Assembly: GCA_900322035.1 (NCBI GenBank)
Contig: ONYL01000006.1
Span: 34,266-98,265, forward strand
Source: an uncultured Prevotella sp.
Lineage (GTDB): Bacteria > Bacteroidota > Bacteroidia > Bacteroidales > Bacteroidaceae
DNA length: 64,000 bases
Reading direction: 5' to 3'
Numbering within the stretch: the stretch's first letter is position 1; each line of letters starts with the position of its first letter. The translations under genes and the position numbers were made by a program. Under the pieces are notes generated by a model, which saw only the letters and a list, made by a program, of their open reading frames with translations, made no database searches and had not been told where the DNA came from. Of the stretch, positions 33,564 to 41,081 are shown piece after piece.

Positions 33564-33604
33564 TTTACAAGTGTAAAGGTACTGAATTTCACTGAGTTAC
33601 GCAA
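33564..33604 (-). promoter_or_regulatory. Class B phage promoter/operator for PRTRC operon
   Basis: TTTACAAGTGTAAA (33564-33577) overlaps TACCTTTA; TTGCGTAACTCAGTGAAATT follows upstream, nearly identical to the copies at 19980 and 42692. Confidence 0.72.
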
Positions 33605-33688
33605 GCGTTCACTCAATTATTTTTCCTTCGCTCAAAGTTTTAACTTTATCTATAGACAGGGAGGGGAAACTCCCACTACAGCCGACCC

Positions 33689-34030
33689 TTAGAATGATTC
33701 AAGGAACTTCTGCAGGTAAACGTCGCTCTTGATGTCCTGCAACTTGAGAGGCTTGAAAACGATGTCCCGCTCAACTGAGAGCCCCATACTGCTGCGTAGG
33801 GACTCGAGCTCTTGGAGGGTGAAGTAGCCTAACTCGCCATCACCATATCCATTGATCGCAACCCCGAAAAGCTCACCCGTCTCGAGGTTGGCTTCGGTAA
33901 CGTACCACGTCCAGGCACCTTCTGGAAGGAAAAACTTTACTGAGCATACAGCCGACTTCACGTCTCCGTTTTGTGAACGGAGAGGGTACTTTTGCAAGCG
34001 CTTCTTAACTTCTGCTGTCATTAACTTCAT
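33689..34030 (-). CDS. DUF2958 family protein
   Basis: This 113-residue protein starts MKLMTAEVKKRLQKYPLRSQ and has AVCSVKFFLPEGAWTWYVTE, a hallmark of DUF2958, a small family common on mobile elements of Bacteroidetes and Proteobacteria. The C-terminal half contains GYGDGELGYFTLQELE. Function unknown. It forms a single-gene unit with its own class B promoter. Confidence 0.85.
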   Translation of the reverse strand: MKLMTAEVKKRLQKYPLRSQNGDVKSAVCSVKFFLPEGAWTWYVTEANLETGELFGVAINGYGDGELGYFTLQELESLRSSMGLSVERDIVFKPLKLQDIKSDVYLQKFLESF

Positions 34031-34056
34031 AATTCTCTTGTTTTATATGTTTCTTA

Positions 34057-34099
34057 TTTACAATAGTAAAGGTAGTGAATTTCACTGAATTACGCAAAC
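34057..34099 (-). promoter_or_regulatory. Class B phage promoter/operator for DUF2958 gene
   Basis: The dyad TTTACAATAGTAAA (34057-34070) has one mismatch but keeps the TACCTTTA -7 box and the TTGCG -33 element. Confidence 0.65.
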
Positions 34100-34147
34100 G
34101 AAGCAACAGGTTTTTCCTTGTTCTGGAAATATTTAACTTTTACACTG

Positions 34148-34184
34148 AAAAAGGACCGCGCGGCTATTCCACGCAGCCCTTTTC
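34148..34184 (-). terminator. Rho-independent terminator of the long middle operon
   Basis: On the minus strand AAAGGGCTGCG pairs with CGCGGTCCTTT and ends in a T-run. It ends the 42657-34196 operon, upstream of the next promoter. Confidence 0.75.
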
Positions 34185-34195
34185 TTGATCGCCAG

Positions 34196-34789
34196 TTAAT
34201 ACTTCTTGCCTCCGTGATGGTAGGGGCGCAATTCGTTGTAGTGCATCTTCTGCTTAATGTGCCACTCCAAGTCAATTCCGTGGATTCTTGCGATGGAGTG
34301 CAGGCACTGAAAGACAATCGCAATGTTATCCAACGGCTCACGCTTTTCTGACACGAGTTGCTTGACTGCAAGCATACTGATTTCTGTCAGCGTCTTACCA
34401 TCGAGAGCTTCCTTGATTTCTTTGTCGGACTTCAGATTGCAATCAAATACTACCAACTTTACAACGAAATCATCCGCCGTGTATAGCTCTCCAGCCATAT
34501 CCATTATGCGGATACAGATGTCGCTTAGCTCATCCTCTACCGAATCCTTGATGCTTGCCTTGAAAGCATAGATGAAATCAGTATCATCAGCCCCAGGCTC
34601 CTTCATTCGTTTAATGAACCAATCTTTGTTAGCACGTTTGCCTTTTCGGTCTGCCTCAACCATTTCGCAGATCTCGGTAATAATCATCATCAGCCAATGG
34701 TCGGCAGATAGTTTCTTCTCGTGCCATCCATGACGGACAGCATTTTCGTGAACTCGGTTAACGAGCTTCATAAATTCTTCTTTATCCAT
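34196..34789 (-). CDS. MazG-like nucleotide pyrophosphohydrolase
   Basis: This 197-residue all-helical protein has the MazG/dUTPase-type metal-binding pattern EICEMVEADRKGKRA (ExxE) near residue 38 and DELSDICIRIMDMAG (ExxD) near residue 87. Such enzymes hydrolyse NTPs or dNTPs to monophosphates. Phage copies are thought to tune nucleotide pools or the (p)ppGpp response. It is the last gene of a 15-gene operon that includes ThyX. Confidence 0.7.
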   Translation of the reverse strand: MDKEEFMKLVNRVHENAVRHGWHEKKLSADHWLMMIITEICEMVEADRKGKRANKDWFIKRMKEPGADDTDFIYAFKASIKDSVEDELSDICIRIMDMAGELYTADDFVVKLVVFDCNLKSDKEIKEALDGKTLTEISMLAVKQLVSEKREPLDNIAIVFQCLHSIARIHGIDLEWHIKQKMHYNELRPYHHGGKKY

Positions 34790-34802
34790 TTTTCGTTTGC
34801 TC

Positions 34803-35084
34803 CTATACCCAGTCGATATGGTTCTCAGTTATGAAATAGTGACTCTTGCACGGCAGGTTGTCACTTAAGATTGAGGGGCGTATTGTCACCTTACCGTCCT
34901 TGTCTATGATATTCCACAGGTACTTATTGAAAGCGATGTGGATCTGATTGCCACAACCGCACGGGCAGAGGTATGTGGCGCAACTGAACTCTCTGCTGAT
35001 GTACAGCTTGCCGTGTTCCAACTTCTCCTTGTAAGGTAACTCGCCTTTCACGAATACCGGCTCAAACTTTTGTAATTTATTCAT
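34803..35084 (-). CDS. DUF6527-like zinc-binding protein
   Basis: With the ATG at 35084 the product has 93 residues. It contains YLCPCGCGNQIHIAF near residue 35 and DNLPCKSHYFITENHIDWV at the end; the CPCGCG and C-SHYFI features match the DUF6527 family as I know it. Family members occur near bacterial ubiquitin-like conjugation genes, which makes its presence 4 kb from a PRTRC cassette notable. Metal ligands are likely the Cys and His residues. It overlaps the HNH gene by 8 nt. Confidence 0.65.
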   Translation of the reverse strand: MNKLQKFEPVFVKGELPYKEKLEHGKLYISREFSCATYLCPCGCGNQIHIAFNKYLWNIIDKDGKVTIRPSILSDNLPCKSHYFITENHIDWV

Positions 35085-35376
35085 TGTTATTGTTTTTATG
35101 CTTTCTTCTTGTTTCGGCTCTATGCTGTGCGTCATACTTATTGTGACAACGCTGACAGAGAGCACGGAGGTTTTCTGGTCGGCAGTCTTCGGGCGTATGA
35201 TTGAGGTGGGCTATTGTAAGCACAACCTTTATCATCTTTCCCTGGTCGTTCTTTACTATCGAATGGTTCAAACGCCCGCAGAACTCGCAACGGTTATTAG
35301 CACGCTTTAGGATGGCCTCACGTATCTGCTTCCAGTTCTTTGGATAGCGTGCCTTGTTTTCCGGTCTTATTGGCAT
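35077..35376 (-). CDS. HNH endonuclease
   Basis: A 99-residue HNH protein with two CxxC pairs (CEFCG near residue 34 and CQRCHNKYD near residue 77) and a central TIAHLNHTPEDCRPENLRALC. The H-N-H residues and zinc ligands look intact. Phage HNH nucleases nick DNA during packaging or act as homing enzymes. It starts 1 nt after the 46-aa membrane protein frame and overlaps DUF6527. Confidence 0.85.
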   Translation of the reverse strand: MPIRPENKARYPKNWKQIREAILKRANNRCEFCGRLNHSIVKNDQGKMIKVVLTIAHLNHTPEDCRPENLRALCQRCHNKYDAQHRAETRRKHKNNNNE

Positions 35377-35507
35377 GGCTTATCTCCTTCCTCATCTTGA
35401 GTTTCGTCGAGATTGTCACGCGCATTGACGAGCATACAGACCGTCATTCCACCTAAGAAGACACCAACAAATACACCGAAAGCGAACGGAATGATAAAAT
35501 CTACCAT
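35367..35507 (-). CDS. 46-aa single-pass membrane protein
   Basis: The frame MVDFIIPFAFGVFVGVFLGG continues TVCMLVNARDNL and has one hydrophobic helix in residues 3-27, then a charged tail ending GDKPCQ. It starts 7 nt inside the end of gene 35501-36367 and ends 10 nt inside the HNH gene, the same overlap style as its neighbours, supporting a real gene. Role unknown; the topology would suit a small holin-like or inner-membrane partner. Confidence 0.55.
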   Translation of the reverse strand: MVDFIIPFAFGVFVGVFLGGMTVCMLVNARDNLDETQDEEGDKPCQ

Positions 35508-36367
35508 ACCTCACCTCCTTCCGGGAACTTAGGAATACGCTTCCAATACTCAACCTTGTAGTTCGGTTCCATCTTGTTGCGTCTGTGCTCAAAGCCATTC
35601 TCGTCAACGAAGTCAGATGGCTTAGCTTGGTAGCCATTAGACGGATCATTGGCGAGCGACACCATTTTCTCAAGCCTCTCGTCAGTTAATCTTCGGCTTA
35701 TGTAAACGCCTTTATTCTTTCCGCCATTTCCATCATCATAAACGAAGCCAACAATTACGTTCTCTCCTTTCTTAGGCAGCTCCTTATCAACGCTCTTCCA
35801 TTTGAGGACTTCGATACCGCCCTCGCATTGGCCGAGCAGATAAAACAACCTTTCTCTCTCAGTGTTAAAGCTGGCCTTTGGCTGTCCGTTATCGCCTTGG
35901 CCCTGCATTTCTTGCTCGCCCTTTGGCCTTATTGGAATCGGCATCCAGTAATCAACGCCATACACGTTCCCATCAAACTGACATGGGTAGGTTCGAAATC
36001 CATTCTCGTCTGTGTCGTAGTCTCCGACTTTGTTTGCAGCAATCGTGTCAACGTTGTAGCTCATCCCGTAGTGGCTAACCAACACGAGTTGGTCTTCCTT
36101 TGGCAGGCGCTCCTTAACGCTTATCCAACGGCTGTTGGAGTGGGCTTTAAGGTAATCTTCCTCGTGAGCATTATACACTTTCTCGTCAATCTTCCATAAG
36201 TCTGTTATCTGACCCTGCAGATACTCAACACTGATGGAGTCGAGTTTGTTCTTTCTCGCATAGTCCAGCAGGTCGAGCAATTCCATTCTGGTTGCCATAA
36301 CCATCGCCTGAGAGACAATCGTAGCAGACTCGGTGCCGGGCAGGAAAATCTTTTGTTCTTCGCTCAT
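35501..36367 (-). CDS. Protein with two DUF551-like repeats
   Basis: With the ATG at 36367 the product has 288 residues. Two related segments are visible: RWISVKERLPKEDQLVLV ending YWMPIPI, and KWKSVDKELPKKGENVIV ending YWKRIPK. Each matches the small phage DUF551 domain, which is common in phage accessory regions. The N-terminal 90 residues are helical. Function unknown. Confidence 0.75.
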   Translation of the reverse strand: MSEEQKIFLPGTESATIVSQAMVMATRMELLDLLDYARKNKLDSISVEYLQGQITDLWKIDEKVYNAHEEDYLKAHSNSRWISVKERLPKEDQLVLVSHYGMSYNVDTIAANKVGDYDTDENGFRTYPCQFDGNVYGVDYWMPIPIRPKGEQEMQGQGDNGQPKASFNTERERLFYLLGQCEGGIEVLKWKSVDKELPKKGENVIVGFVYDDGNGGKNKGVYISRRLTDERLEKMVSLANDPSNGYQAKPSDFVDENGFEHRRNKMEPNYKVEYWKRIPKFPEGGEVW

Positions 36368-36437
36368 AATGAAATCCCCGTATTGCCGATAGGTCAGCAT
36401 TTAGAATGGCTACCGTTTATAGCAGTAGCCTTTGAGT

Positions 36438-36560
36438 TTAACCTTCGCAGATGATAGCAAGCTGACCGCAAGCGGCACCATTCTCAATCTCTGCCTTTGT
36501 TGCAATGGCTACAGCATAGTCATAGCCCATCTTCTCGAGCATTTTCTTAATTGCTTCCAT
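36438..36560 (-). CDS. 40-aa C-terminal half of split RlmN-like enzyme
   Basis: The frame MEAIKKMLEKMGYDYAVAIA ends with AEIENGAACGQLAIICEG. The AACGQL sequence is the conserved C-terminal motif of RlmN/Cfr enzymes, where the Cys carries the methyl group. The adjoining radical SAM gene (36620-37405) lacks this segment, so the two frames together make up an enzyme. The start is preceded by an A-rich leader and a small hairpin (36597-36610). It is in a different frame from the upstream gene. Confidence 0.7.
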   Translation of the reverse strand: MEAIKKMLEKMGYDYAVAIATKAEIENGAACGQLAIICEG

Positions 36561-36596
36561 ACTAATTAATTTTTAATTGAACAATGTTTATAAAAT

Positions 36597-36610
36597 GCAG
36601 AATAGTCTGC
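36597..36610 (-). repeat. Small hairpin between split RlmN-like genes
   Basis: GCAGA-ATAG-TCTGC forms a 5-bp stem with a 4-nt loop in the 60-nt gap, followed by a T-rich run on the minus strand. Confidence 0.4.
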
Positions 36611-36619
36611 GTCTCTTTA

Positions 36620-37405
36620 CTATACTAAATTAACTCCTTCGACAACACCTTTACCGCATCCATTTTTTTCAGACACTTCGTTAGGGTTAATGGGAGACAG
36701 CTTCACGAAGAAATACTCCGGATCGAAATACTTTCTCAACTTATCGCCATCAAAATCGCTCTCGTCGATGAGCGTTAGGTTGATGGTGGTCTTTAGATTG
36801 CTCTTTGTGCGTATCTGCCCAAGTTCCTCAATACTCATCTTCTTTTTCAGTGGGATGAGCCAGTCTCTGTGCTTCTCGTCAAAGCTATGCAAGCTGATCT
36901 GCAGCGTCACATTACCTTCTACAAAAGAAAAGTCGCTACCCTTAATTCCTATGGTTGAAACGTAATGATGGGTGTTAGGGTATTTCTCGGAAATACGCTT
37001 AATCGCTTCTTTGACGGCCTCGATATTCAAGAACGGCTCTCCCATTCTTGTATAATTGATTTTGAACTCCTTAGCATCTAAGGGATTGCAGCCCGCATTA
37101 TCGATAGCGAACTTAACTTGCTCTACAATCTCGTCGGCAGAAAGATTGCGCCAGTGCTGTTTCATGTTTCCAGTTGCGCAGAACTTGCAGTGTACCGGAC
37201 ATCCACTCATGGTTGAGACTCCTATCATCCATCGTTCTGAACGGTCTCCAAGGTTCTCATTATCCAATTTGTTCTGCTTTCTACCAATAGCGTCTTTCGT
37301 GTAGTACGGCAAGAAGGTGTCGGTGGTCTCAATCAGCTTGCCGTCATCAAGCTCCAGCGCGTATACAACGCCATTCTTAAACTTTTTGAATCTTTTTACT
37401 TTCAT
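36620..37405 (-). CDS. RlmN/Cfr-like radical SAM enzyme core
   Basis: The 261-residue protein has the RlmN/Cfr radical SAM core: iron-sulfur motif CPVHCKFC in STMSGCPVHCKFCATG near residue 75, then INYTRMGEPFLNIEAVKEA, HHYVSTIGIKG and VTLQISLHSFDEKH. It ends NPNEVSEKNGCGKGVVEG, just after the position of RlmN's last core strand. RlmN methylates 23S rRNA A2503 and tRNA A37. It lacks the usual N-terminal HhH-like domain and the C-terminal cysteine segment; the latter is supplied by the downstream 40-codon frame. Confidence 0.8.
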   Translation of the reverse strand: MKVKRFKKFKNGVVYALELDDGKLIETTDTFLPYYTKDAIGRKQNKLDNENLGDRSERWMIGVSTMSGCPVHCKFCATGNMKQHWRNLSADEIVEQVKFAIDNAGCNPLDAKEFKINYTRMGEPFLNIEAVKEAIKRISEKYPNTHHYVSTIGIKGSDFSFVEGNVTLQISLHSFDEKHRDWLIPLKKKMSIEELGQIRTKSNLKTTINLTLIDESDFDGDKLRKYFDPEYFFVKLSPINPNEVSEKNGCGKGVVEGVNLV

Positions 37406-37417
37406 AATCTTTATCTT

Positions 37418-38245
37418 TTAAAGTTGATAGTCAATGCCACATGCCATAGCAAACTGGTTGATATAGTCTCTCACCTGACCTATGACCAATTTGGCGTTAG
37501 GGTGAGGTCTGCCAGTCGTTCCGTAATAACGGAGGTTGATGATATGTTTCCAACGTCTTACACTGTAAGTGTAAACGACTTTTGTGGCTGTGTCGAGAGG
37601 GAGGACACCACGTGCGTCCTCGGGCTTCACTCCAGCTGCAAGTAACTGAAGATAGATTCCCTCCGAACCTTGCATTGCAGCAAGATATAGCTCACGCTTC
37701 TCCGTCTCTATATCCTCGTCCCAATACCAAGGCTTGCATATTTCCAGTCCGTATTTAGAGGCGCAATAGCGAGTGGAGCGTTCTGCAATGTTGTTTGGGC
37801 TCACTCTGTTCAGCTCTCTGCTTGTACTGATCTGCGTAGTGATGCAGAAAGTCATTCGGTATATATCGAACAGGCTTGGGTCACTTTTACAGAAATTAAG
37901 TATCTCGGCCGGAGAGAATTTCTCTCGAACTTGCTTCTCAAAAGCAAACTGGCCATTGGTGGAGAAATAATAATCACTTTCATCTCCCCAAACAATCGAA
38001 TCTACAAACTCGCTGCGCATACAATCCGGCACTCTCTCACAAGTATAGCTGCCATAGATGGAACTATGCCTTAGCATGCTTACATGGCCACGCTTGATTA
38101 AACCGTCATATAGCTTATCGTCTTCTTCTCCGGAGTGAAGTTTGCCTTCTCCTCCATAACAGACTCTTGCACATCTTGCAATGTGCTGTGATGGAGCAAG
38201 GTCTATCTCGCTCCAAAACTCAACTTTCGGATCAATCAGTTCCAT
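37418..38245 (-). CDS. thyX: Flavin-dependent thymidylate synthase ThyX
   Basis: With the ATG at 38245 the product has 275 residues. Typical ThyX sequences are visible: the MLRHSSIYG segment containing the RHxxS motif region, TTQISTSRELNRVSPNNIAE and RGVLPLDTATKVVYTYSVRR. ThyX makes dTMP from dUMP with FAD and methylene-THF. It overlaps the exonuclease gene by 14 nt. The phage can thus make thymidylate independently of host ThyA. Confidence 0.88.
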   Translation of the reverse strand: MELIDPKVEFWSEIDLAPSQHIARCARVCYGGEGKLHSGEEDDKLYDGLIKRGHVSMLRHSSIYGSYTCERVPDCMRSEFVDSIVWGDESDYYFSTNGQFAFEKQVREKFSPAEILNFCKSDPSLFDIYRMTFCITTQISTSRELNRVSPNNIAERSTRYCASKYGLEICKPWYWDEDIETEKRELYLAAMQGSEGIYLQLLAAGVKPEDARGVLPLDTATKVVYTYSVRRWKHIINLRYYGTTGRPHPNAKLVIGQVRDYINQFAMACGIDYQL

Positions 38246-38855
38246 TTCTAACGATTTTATTATATGCCCATTGGACTGCCTTGATGCTCCACTCGCAATC
38301 TGCAAGGGCGTTATGTACTGTACCTTTGGTATCTATAAGGGAGTATGGGTCTTCTACGTTTGGCTCAAATACACGGGCGGTTTCCAAGAAATAGGTCCTC
38401 GCGTCTCGGACGTTGCGGAAGTGCCAGGGGATGGACTTCTCGTCACCAAACACAACTCGGTAGGCATTTCTCAGCACTGCTATATCGAAGTCGGTTCCTT
38501 GCGTCCATATCATCAGCTCATCCGCCTTGCTATCCTTTTGCCATTGTTCCAGCCACTCGTTGAACTCTGACAGCACGTATGAGATTGGCTCTCCCCACTC
38601 AGTTTTAAAGTTCTCTTTAGCCTCCTGCTTCGACCACCACTCAATCGTTCCTTGATCGAACGACATACCGTACATTGCGCAAGTGGTAGCGTTGACATTC
38701 TTGACGAAATGAGACTCCGTCTTCTTATCGTCGGTAAACTGCTTAGTCTTGGAACCATCAAGCGTGAACGTCTTTGCAGCAATCTGGATAATGGCTGCTG
38801 TGGAGCGCAAGGACAGCGTTTCCACGTCGACCAACACGTCTAAATACTTTTTCAT
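38232..38855 (-). CDS. DnaQ/RNase T-like 3'-5' exonuclease
   Basis: This 207-residue protein has the DEDD exonuclease pattern: LVDVETLSLRSTAAIIQIAA near residue 9 (D-E), WTQGTDFDIAVL near residue 120 (D), and HNALADCEWSIK near residue 180 (D, followed by the conserved layout). It resembles phage exonucleases such as T4 DexA. It overlaps the next gene by 4 nt. Confidence 0.8.
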   Translation of the reverse strand: MKKYLDVLVDVETLSLRSTAAIIQIAAKTFTLDGSKTKQFTDDKKTESHFVKNVNATTCAMYGMSFDQGTIEWWSKQEAKENFKTEWGEPISYVLSEFNEWLEQWQKDSKADELMIWTQGTDFDIAVLRNAYRVVFGDEKSIPWHFRNVRDARTYFLETARVFEPNVEDPYSLIDTKGTVHNALADCEWSIKAVQWAYNKIVRNGTD

Positions 38856-39361
38856 TTATCGCCTCCTTTCTGCTCATCGCTGTTGGCTACAACCTTACCA
38901 ACGACCAAATCTTTTGCGTTCATGGCTGCTCTCACGATTGCGCTGTCAACAGATGCTTTGGCTTCGCTCAGTCTCTCTATCTCGTTTTTCAAATAGTCAA
39001 TCGCTTTCGTGAGGTCTTTAACCTCATCCTCGCCTGGTTTCCGGCCGGCCCGACAGATGTATTTCAGCGCATTCCCTTTGTTGAAGCTGAGGTATCTGCA
39101 AACGTCTTCAGCTTCTACCCCGTTCGGGAATGAGTAATAACTCTGTTTGTGGATGCCCTGCTTTTTCTCTGCGAAGACGATGGTCTCCTCATGGTGCTCG
39201 AAGTGGAAACCATCGGAGCAATAGAGGCCCTTGCCGTCGATGTTGCAGCCTCCAGTCTTCTCGTTGTAGAATGCACAAAGTCCGCATCTATCATCCTCGT
39301 TGTAAACGACATCATATTTCGTACCGTCAATGATGGCGTATGTTTCTTTATTCTGCTCCAT
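38852..39361 (-). CDS. DUF3310 phage protein
   Basis: This 169-residue protein carries the DUF3310 pattern GVEAEDVCRYLSFNKGNALK and AGRKPGEDEVKDLTKAIDYL, found in many phages and sometimes called a putative nucleotide kinase, but without proof. The N-terminal half has several cysteines (DRCGLCAFYNEKTGGC and GLYCSDGFHF) that may bind metal. It lies between the exonuclease and a 17-nt hairpin. Confidence 0.8.
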   Translation of the reverse strand: MEQNKETYAIIDGTKYDVVYNEDDRCGLCAFYNEKTGGCNIDGKGLYCSDGFHFEHHEETIVFAEKKQGIHKQSYYSFPNGVEAEDVCRYLSFNKGNALKYICRAGRKPGEDEVKDLTKAIDYLKNEIERLSEAKASVDSAIVRAAMNAKDLVVGKVVANSDEQKGGDK

Positions 39362-39385
39362 AGCTTTTAACTTATTTTGGTAACC

Positions 39386-39408
39386 TTGCGGCCTTGAAAC
39401 GGCCGCAA
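39386..39408 (-). repeat. GC-rich inverted repeat
   Basis: TTGCGGCC and GGCCGCAA (8-bp perfect stem, 7-nt loop) lie between the lectin-like and DUF3310 genes. It may attenuate transcription or protect mRNA ends. Confidence 0.5.
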
Positions 39409-39424
39409 GTATAAAGGGAGAAGG

Positions 39425-39862
39425 TTAAAGGTTAAACGCCGTGCAAGGTCGAACGCAGTAGTCGCCGGACTTATAGTTGTTGATGTAGACGTCGCCGTCA
39501 CCGAAGTTCACGCCCCAACTGTAGTTCGCATTGACCTCGCTACTACTCCAATAGCACTCATACGTATTCAGCGGCTCGCCGCCCGTATCTTTCAGTGCTT
39601 TGTTCAGAACGTCACGATAGAGCCACATGGCAGCAAGCTGACCGGCTGTAGGGATGAACGCATCGTCATCCAACTCGAAAGCAAGGCCAGCCTTGCGGAG
39701 GTGAGCTGTGCAAGACTCCATATCGAAGTCATTCAGGGCCTCAATCTCAGCCTTGTAGAATGGAGAGCCGCTTTCTCTATCTGCATCCTCTTTCAGAAGC
39801 GTAGTTTCTCCACACTCAGCGTCACGAGGAGCGACAATCCAACTGTGGTCACGATAGATCAT
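39425..39862 (-). CDS. C-type-lectin-like (DUF1566-type) protein
   Basis: This 145-residue protein ends in a lectin-like domain: PTAGQLAAMWLYRDVLNKAL, then TYECYWSSSEVNANYSWGVN, and SGDYCVRPCTAFNL. The WSSSE...W.VNF...VRPV pattern is that of DUF1566/C-type lectin-like domains used by phage tail and accessory proteins. No reverse transcriptase or template repeat is seen, so there is no sign of a diversity-generating element. It is in the middle operon, not the tail module, so it may not be a tail fibre. Confidence 0.65.
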   Translation of the reverse strand: MIYRDHSWIVAPRDAECGETTLLKEDADRESGSPFYKAEIEALNDFDMESCTAHLRKAGLAFELDDDAFIPTAGQLAAMWLYRDVLNKALKDTGGEPLNTYECYWSSSEVNANYSWGVNFGDGDVYINNYKSGDYCVRPCTAFNL

Positions 39863-40080
39863 CAGTACCTTGGCTCGTTATACTCGCTGACAGGCTTAAT
39901 CTCACCGGATGAGAATACAACATAGACTCCATCTTCAAGGGAGGTCTTGACTTCTACACGCTTGCTCTCTGCAGGCTTTTCATCCTTGGTGATGAAATCC
40001 AACAGCGACTTAACCTCGGCAGTGCAGCTTGCATTGTTGGCTGCAACACGCAACAATTTTAATTTTAATGATTCTTTCAT
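39862..40080 (-). CDS. Hypothetical 72-aa protein
   Basis: MKESLKLKLLRVAANNASCTAE to FSSGEIKPVSEYNEPRY; small, mixed helix/strand. Its stop shares one base with the next start (TGATG). No family recognised. Confidence 0.6.
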   Translation of the reverse strand: MKESLKLKLLRVAANNASCTAEVKSLLDFITKDEKPAESKRVEVKTSLEDGVYVVFSSGEIKPVSEYNEPRY

Positions 40081-40100
40081 AAGTTATGAATTTAATTCGA

Positions 40101-40323
40101 TTAATAAAACCTTGCACCTGGTATCATCGTGTCTTCCATCGTCTTTACCCGATGCCATTTCTTTGGTCTGTCTCTTCTCATTTCGTAGTGGGCCTTGAAG
40201 GCGTTCATAAAATGACTACAGCCTTCTTGGCCGTCATCTACCAAAGTCCCGTGGTAGATACTTTTCTGGCACTCACATACCCCCCCCCGATGAGCAACTT
40301 AGACACTCGTCGCAGATCTTCAT
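40101..40323 (-). pseudogene. Small Cys-rich gene frameshifted at a G9 tract
   Basis: The frame starts MKICDECLSCSSGG at the ATG 40323 and stops after 16 codons because of a nine-G tract (plus strand C9 at about 40280-40288). With eight Gs the frame would continue as CECQKSIYHGTLVDDGQEGC to GARFY and end at 40101, giving 73 residues with three Cys pairs. This could be phase variation by slipped-strand change, transcriptional slippage, real decay or a sequencing error. Confidence 0.55.
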
Positions 40324-40466
40324 TTCTTACCTCTCTTTCCTTTCAGTTCAAGTGGAGCATACTTCTGACAGGTGCCGTTAAACAAGCCATCACCACACTC
40401 AATCATGCCGTTGAACATAACAGCATTGGTGCAGCTCTCGCACAAACCGTAATACTTATCTTCCAT
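40320..40466 (-). CDS. 48-aa zinc-binding mini-protein
   Basis: MEDKYYGLCESCTNAVMFNG continues with IECGDGLFNGTCQKYAP and a basic tail. CxxC plus two further cysteines suggest a metal site. It ends in an ATGA overlap with the frameshifted gene. Confidence 0.55.
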   Translation of the reverse strand: MEDKYYGLCESCTNAVMFNGMIECGDGLFNGTCQKYAPLELKGKRGKK

Positions 40467-40489
40467 ATCTCAGACTCTCTATGGTTGGA

Positions 40490-41071
40490 CTACAACGAAA
40501 GGCCAAAAGCCTTAATGCACTTCTCGAAAATCGCCTGGCACAGCTCAATGTCGTAATTGGCATTATGGAGCTTATCCTCAGCGACCGTTACTCCAAGGTA
40601 CTGGGCTACCGTGCTCTGCTTGAAGTTTGGCATTTGCGAACGCTTAGGAGCAAGCAAGGCTGATGCAAATATCATACAGTCCATGCTGTCGCTCCAAAAG
40701 TAGCTGCCGAAGTAATGGTTTCCATTCCTCTCAAAGAACGCACGGAAGAAGTCGTTATCAAACCGCACGTTGTTGAAGCCGACCAGGTACATCTTATCGG
40801 TCTTATCAAACTTATTCACGTACTTACTGAGGATGGCCATCACTTGCTTGTACGCCTCGCTTTGAGGCTGGTAGGAGGCAATCTGCCCACGTGTCACATT
40901 GCCGATTCTCAAAGCCTCGTCAGATATTTCGGCACCTGCAAACGGCTGCATGTGGATGTCGAAAGTCTCTTTCACTACTCCGTCAATAATCACCTTACCG
41001 GATAACTGGTGGATGGCGTTTTTCGCACTACTCAGTCCAGTGGTCTCTAAATCATACAAAAAATACTTCAT
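40490..41071 (-). CDS. DEDD 3'-5' exonuclease (DnaQ-like)
   Basis: This 193-residue protein has FLYDLETTGLSSAKNAIHQL at the start (D-E motif), GFNNVRFDNDFFRAFF near residue 95 (D motif) and KLHNANYDIELCQAIF near residue 168 (H/D motif). This is the standard proofreading/RNase T-type exonuclease layout. It is a second such enzyme in the same operon. Confidence 0.78.
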   Translation of the reverse strand: MKYFLYDLETTGLSSAKNAIHQLSGKVIIDGVVKETFDIHMQPFAGAEISDEALRIGNVTRGQIASYQPQSEAYKQVMAILSKYVNKFDKTDKMYLVGFNNVRFDNDFFRAFFERNGNHYFGSYFWSDSMDCMIFASALLAPKRSQMPNFKQSTVAQYLGVTVAEDKLHNANYDIELCQAIFEKCIKAFGLSL

Positions 41072-41081
41072 GCTGTTATTT

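Noticed and set aside
36438-36560. RiPP precursor peptide for the radical SAM enzyme
   Set aside because: The small frame next to a radical SAM gene first suggested a RiPP precursor, but its AACGQL end matches the RlmN C-terminal motif much better.
39425-39862. Diversity-generating retroelement target
   Set aside because: The C-terminal lectin-like domain suggests it, but no reverse transcriptase or template repeat is seen within the window.
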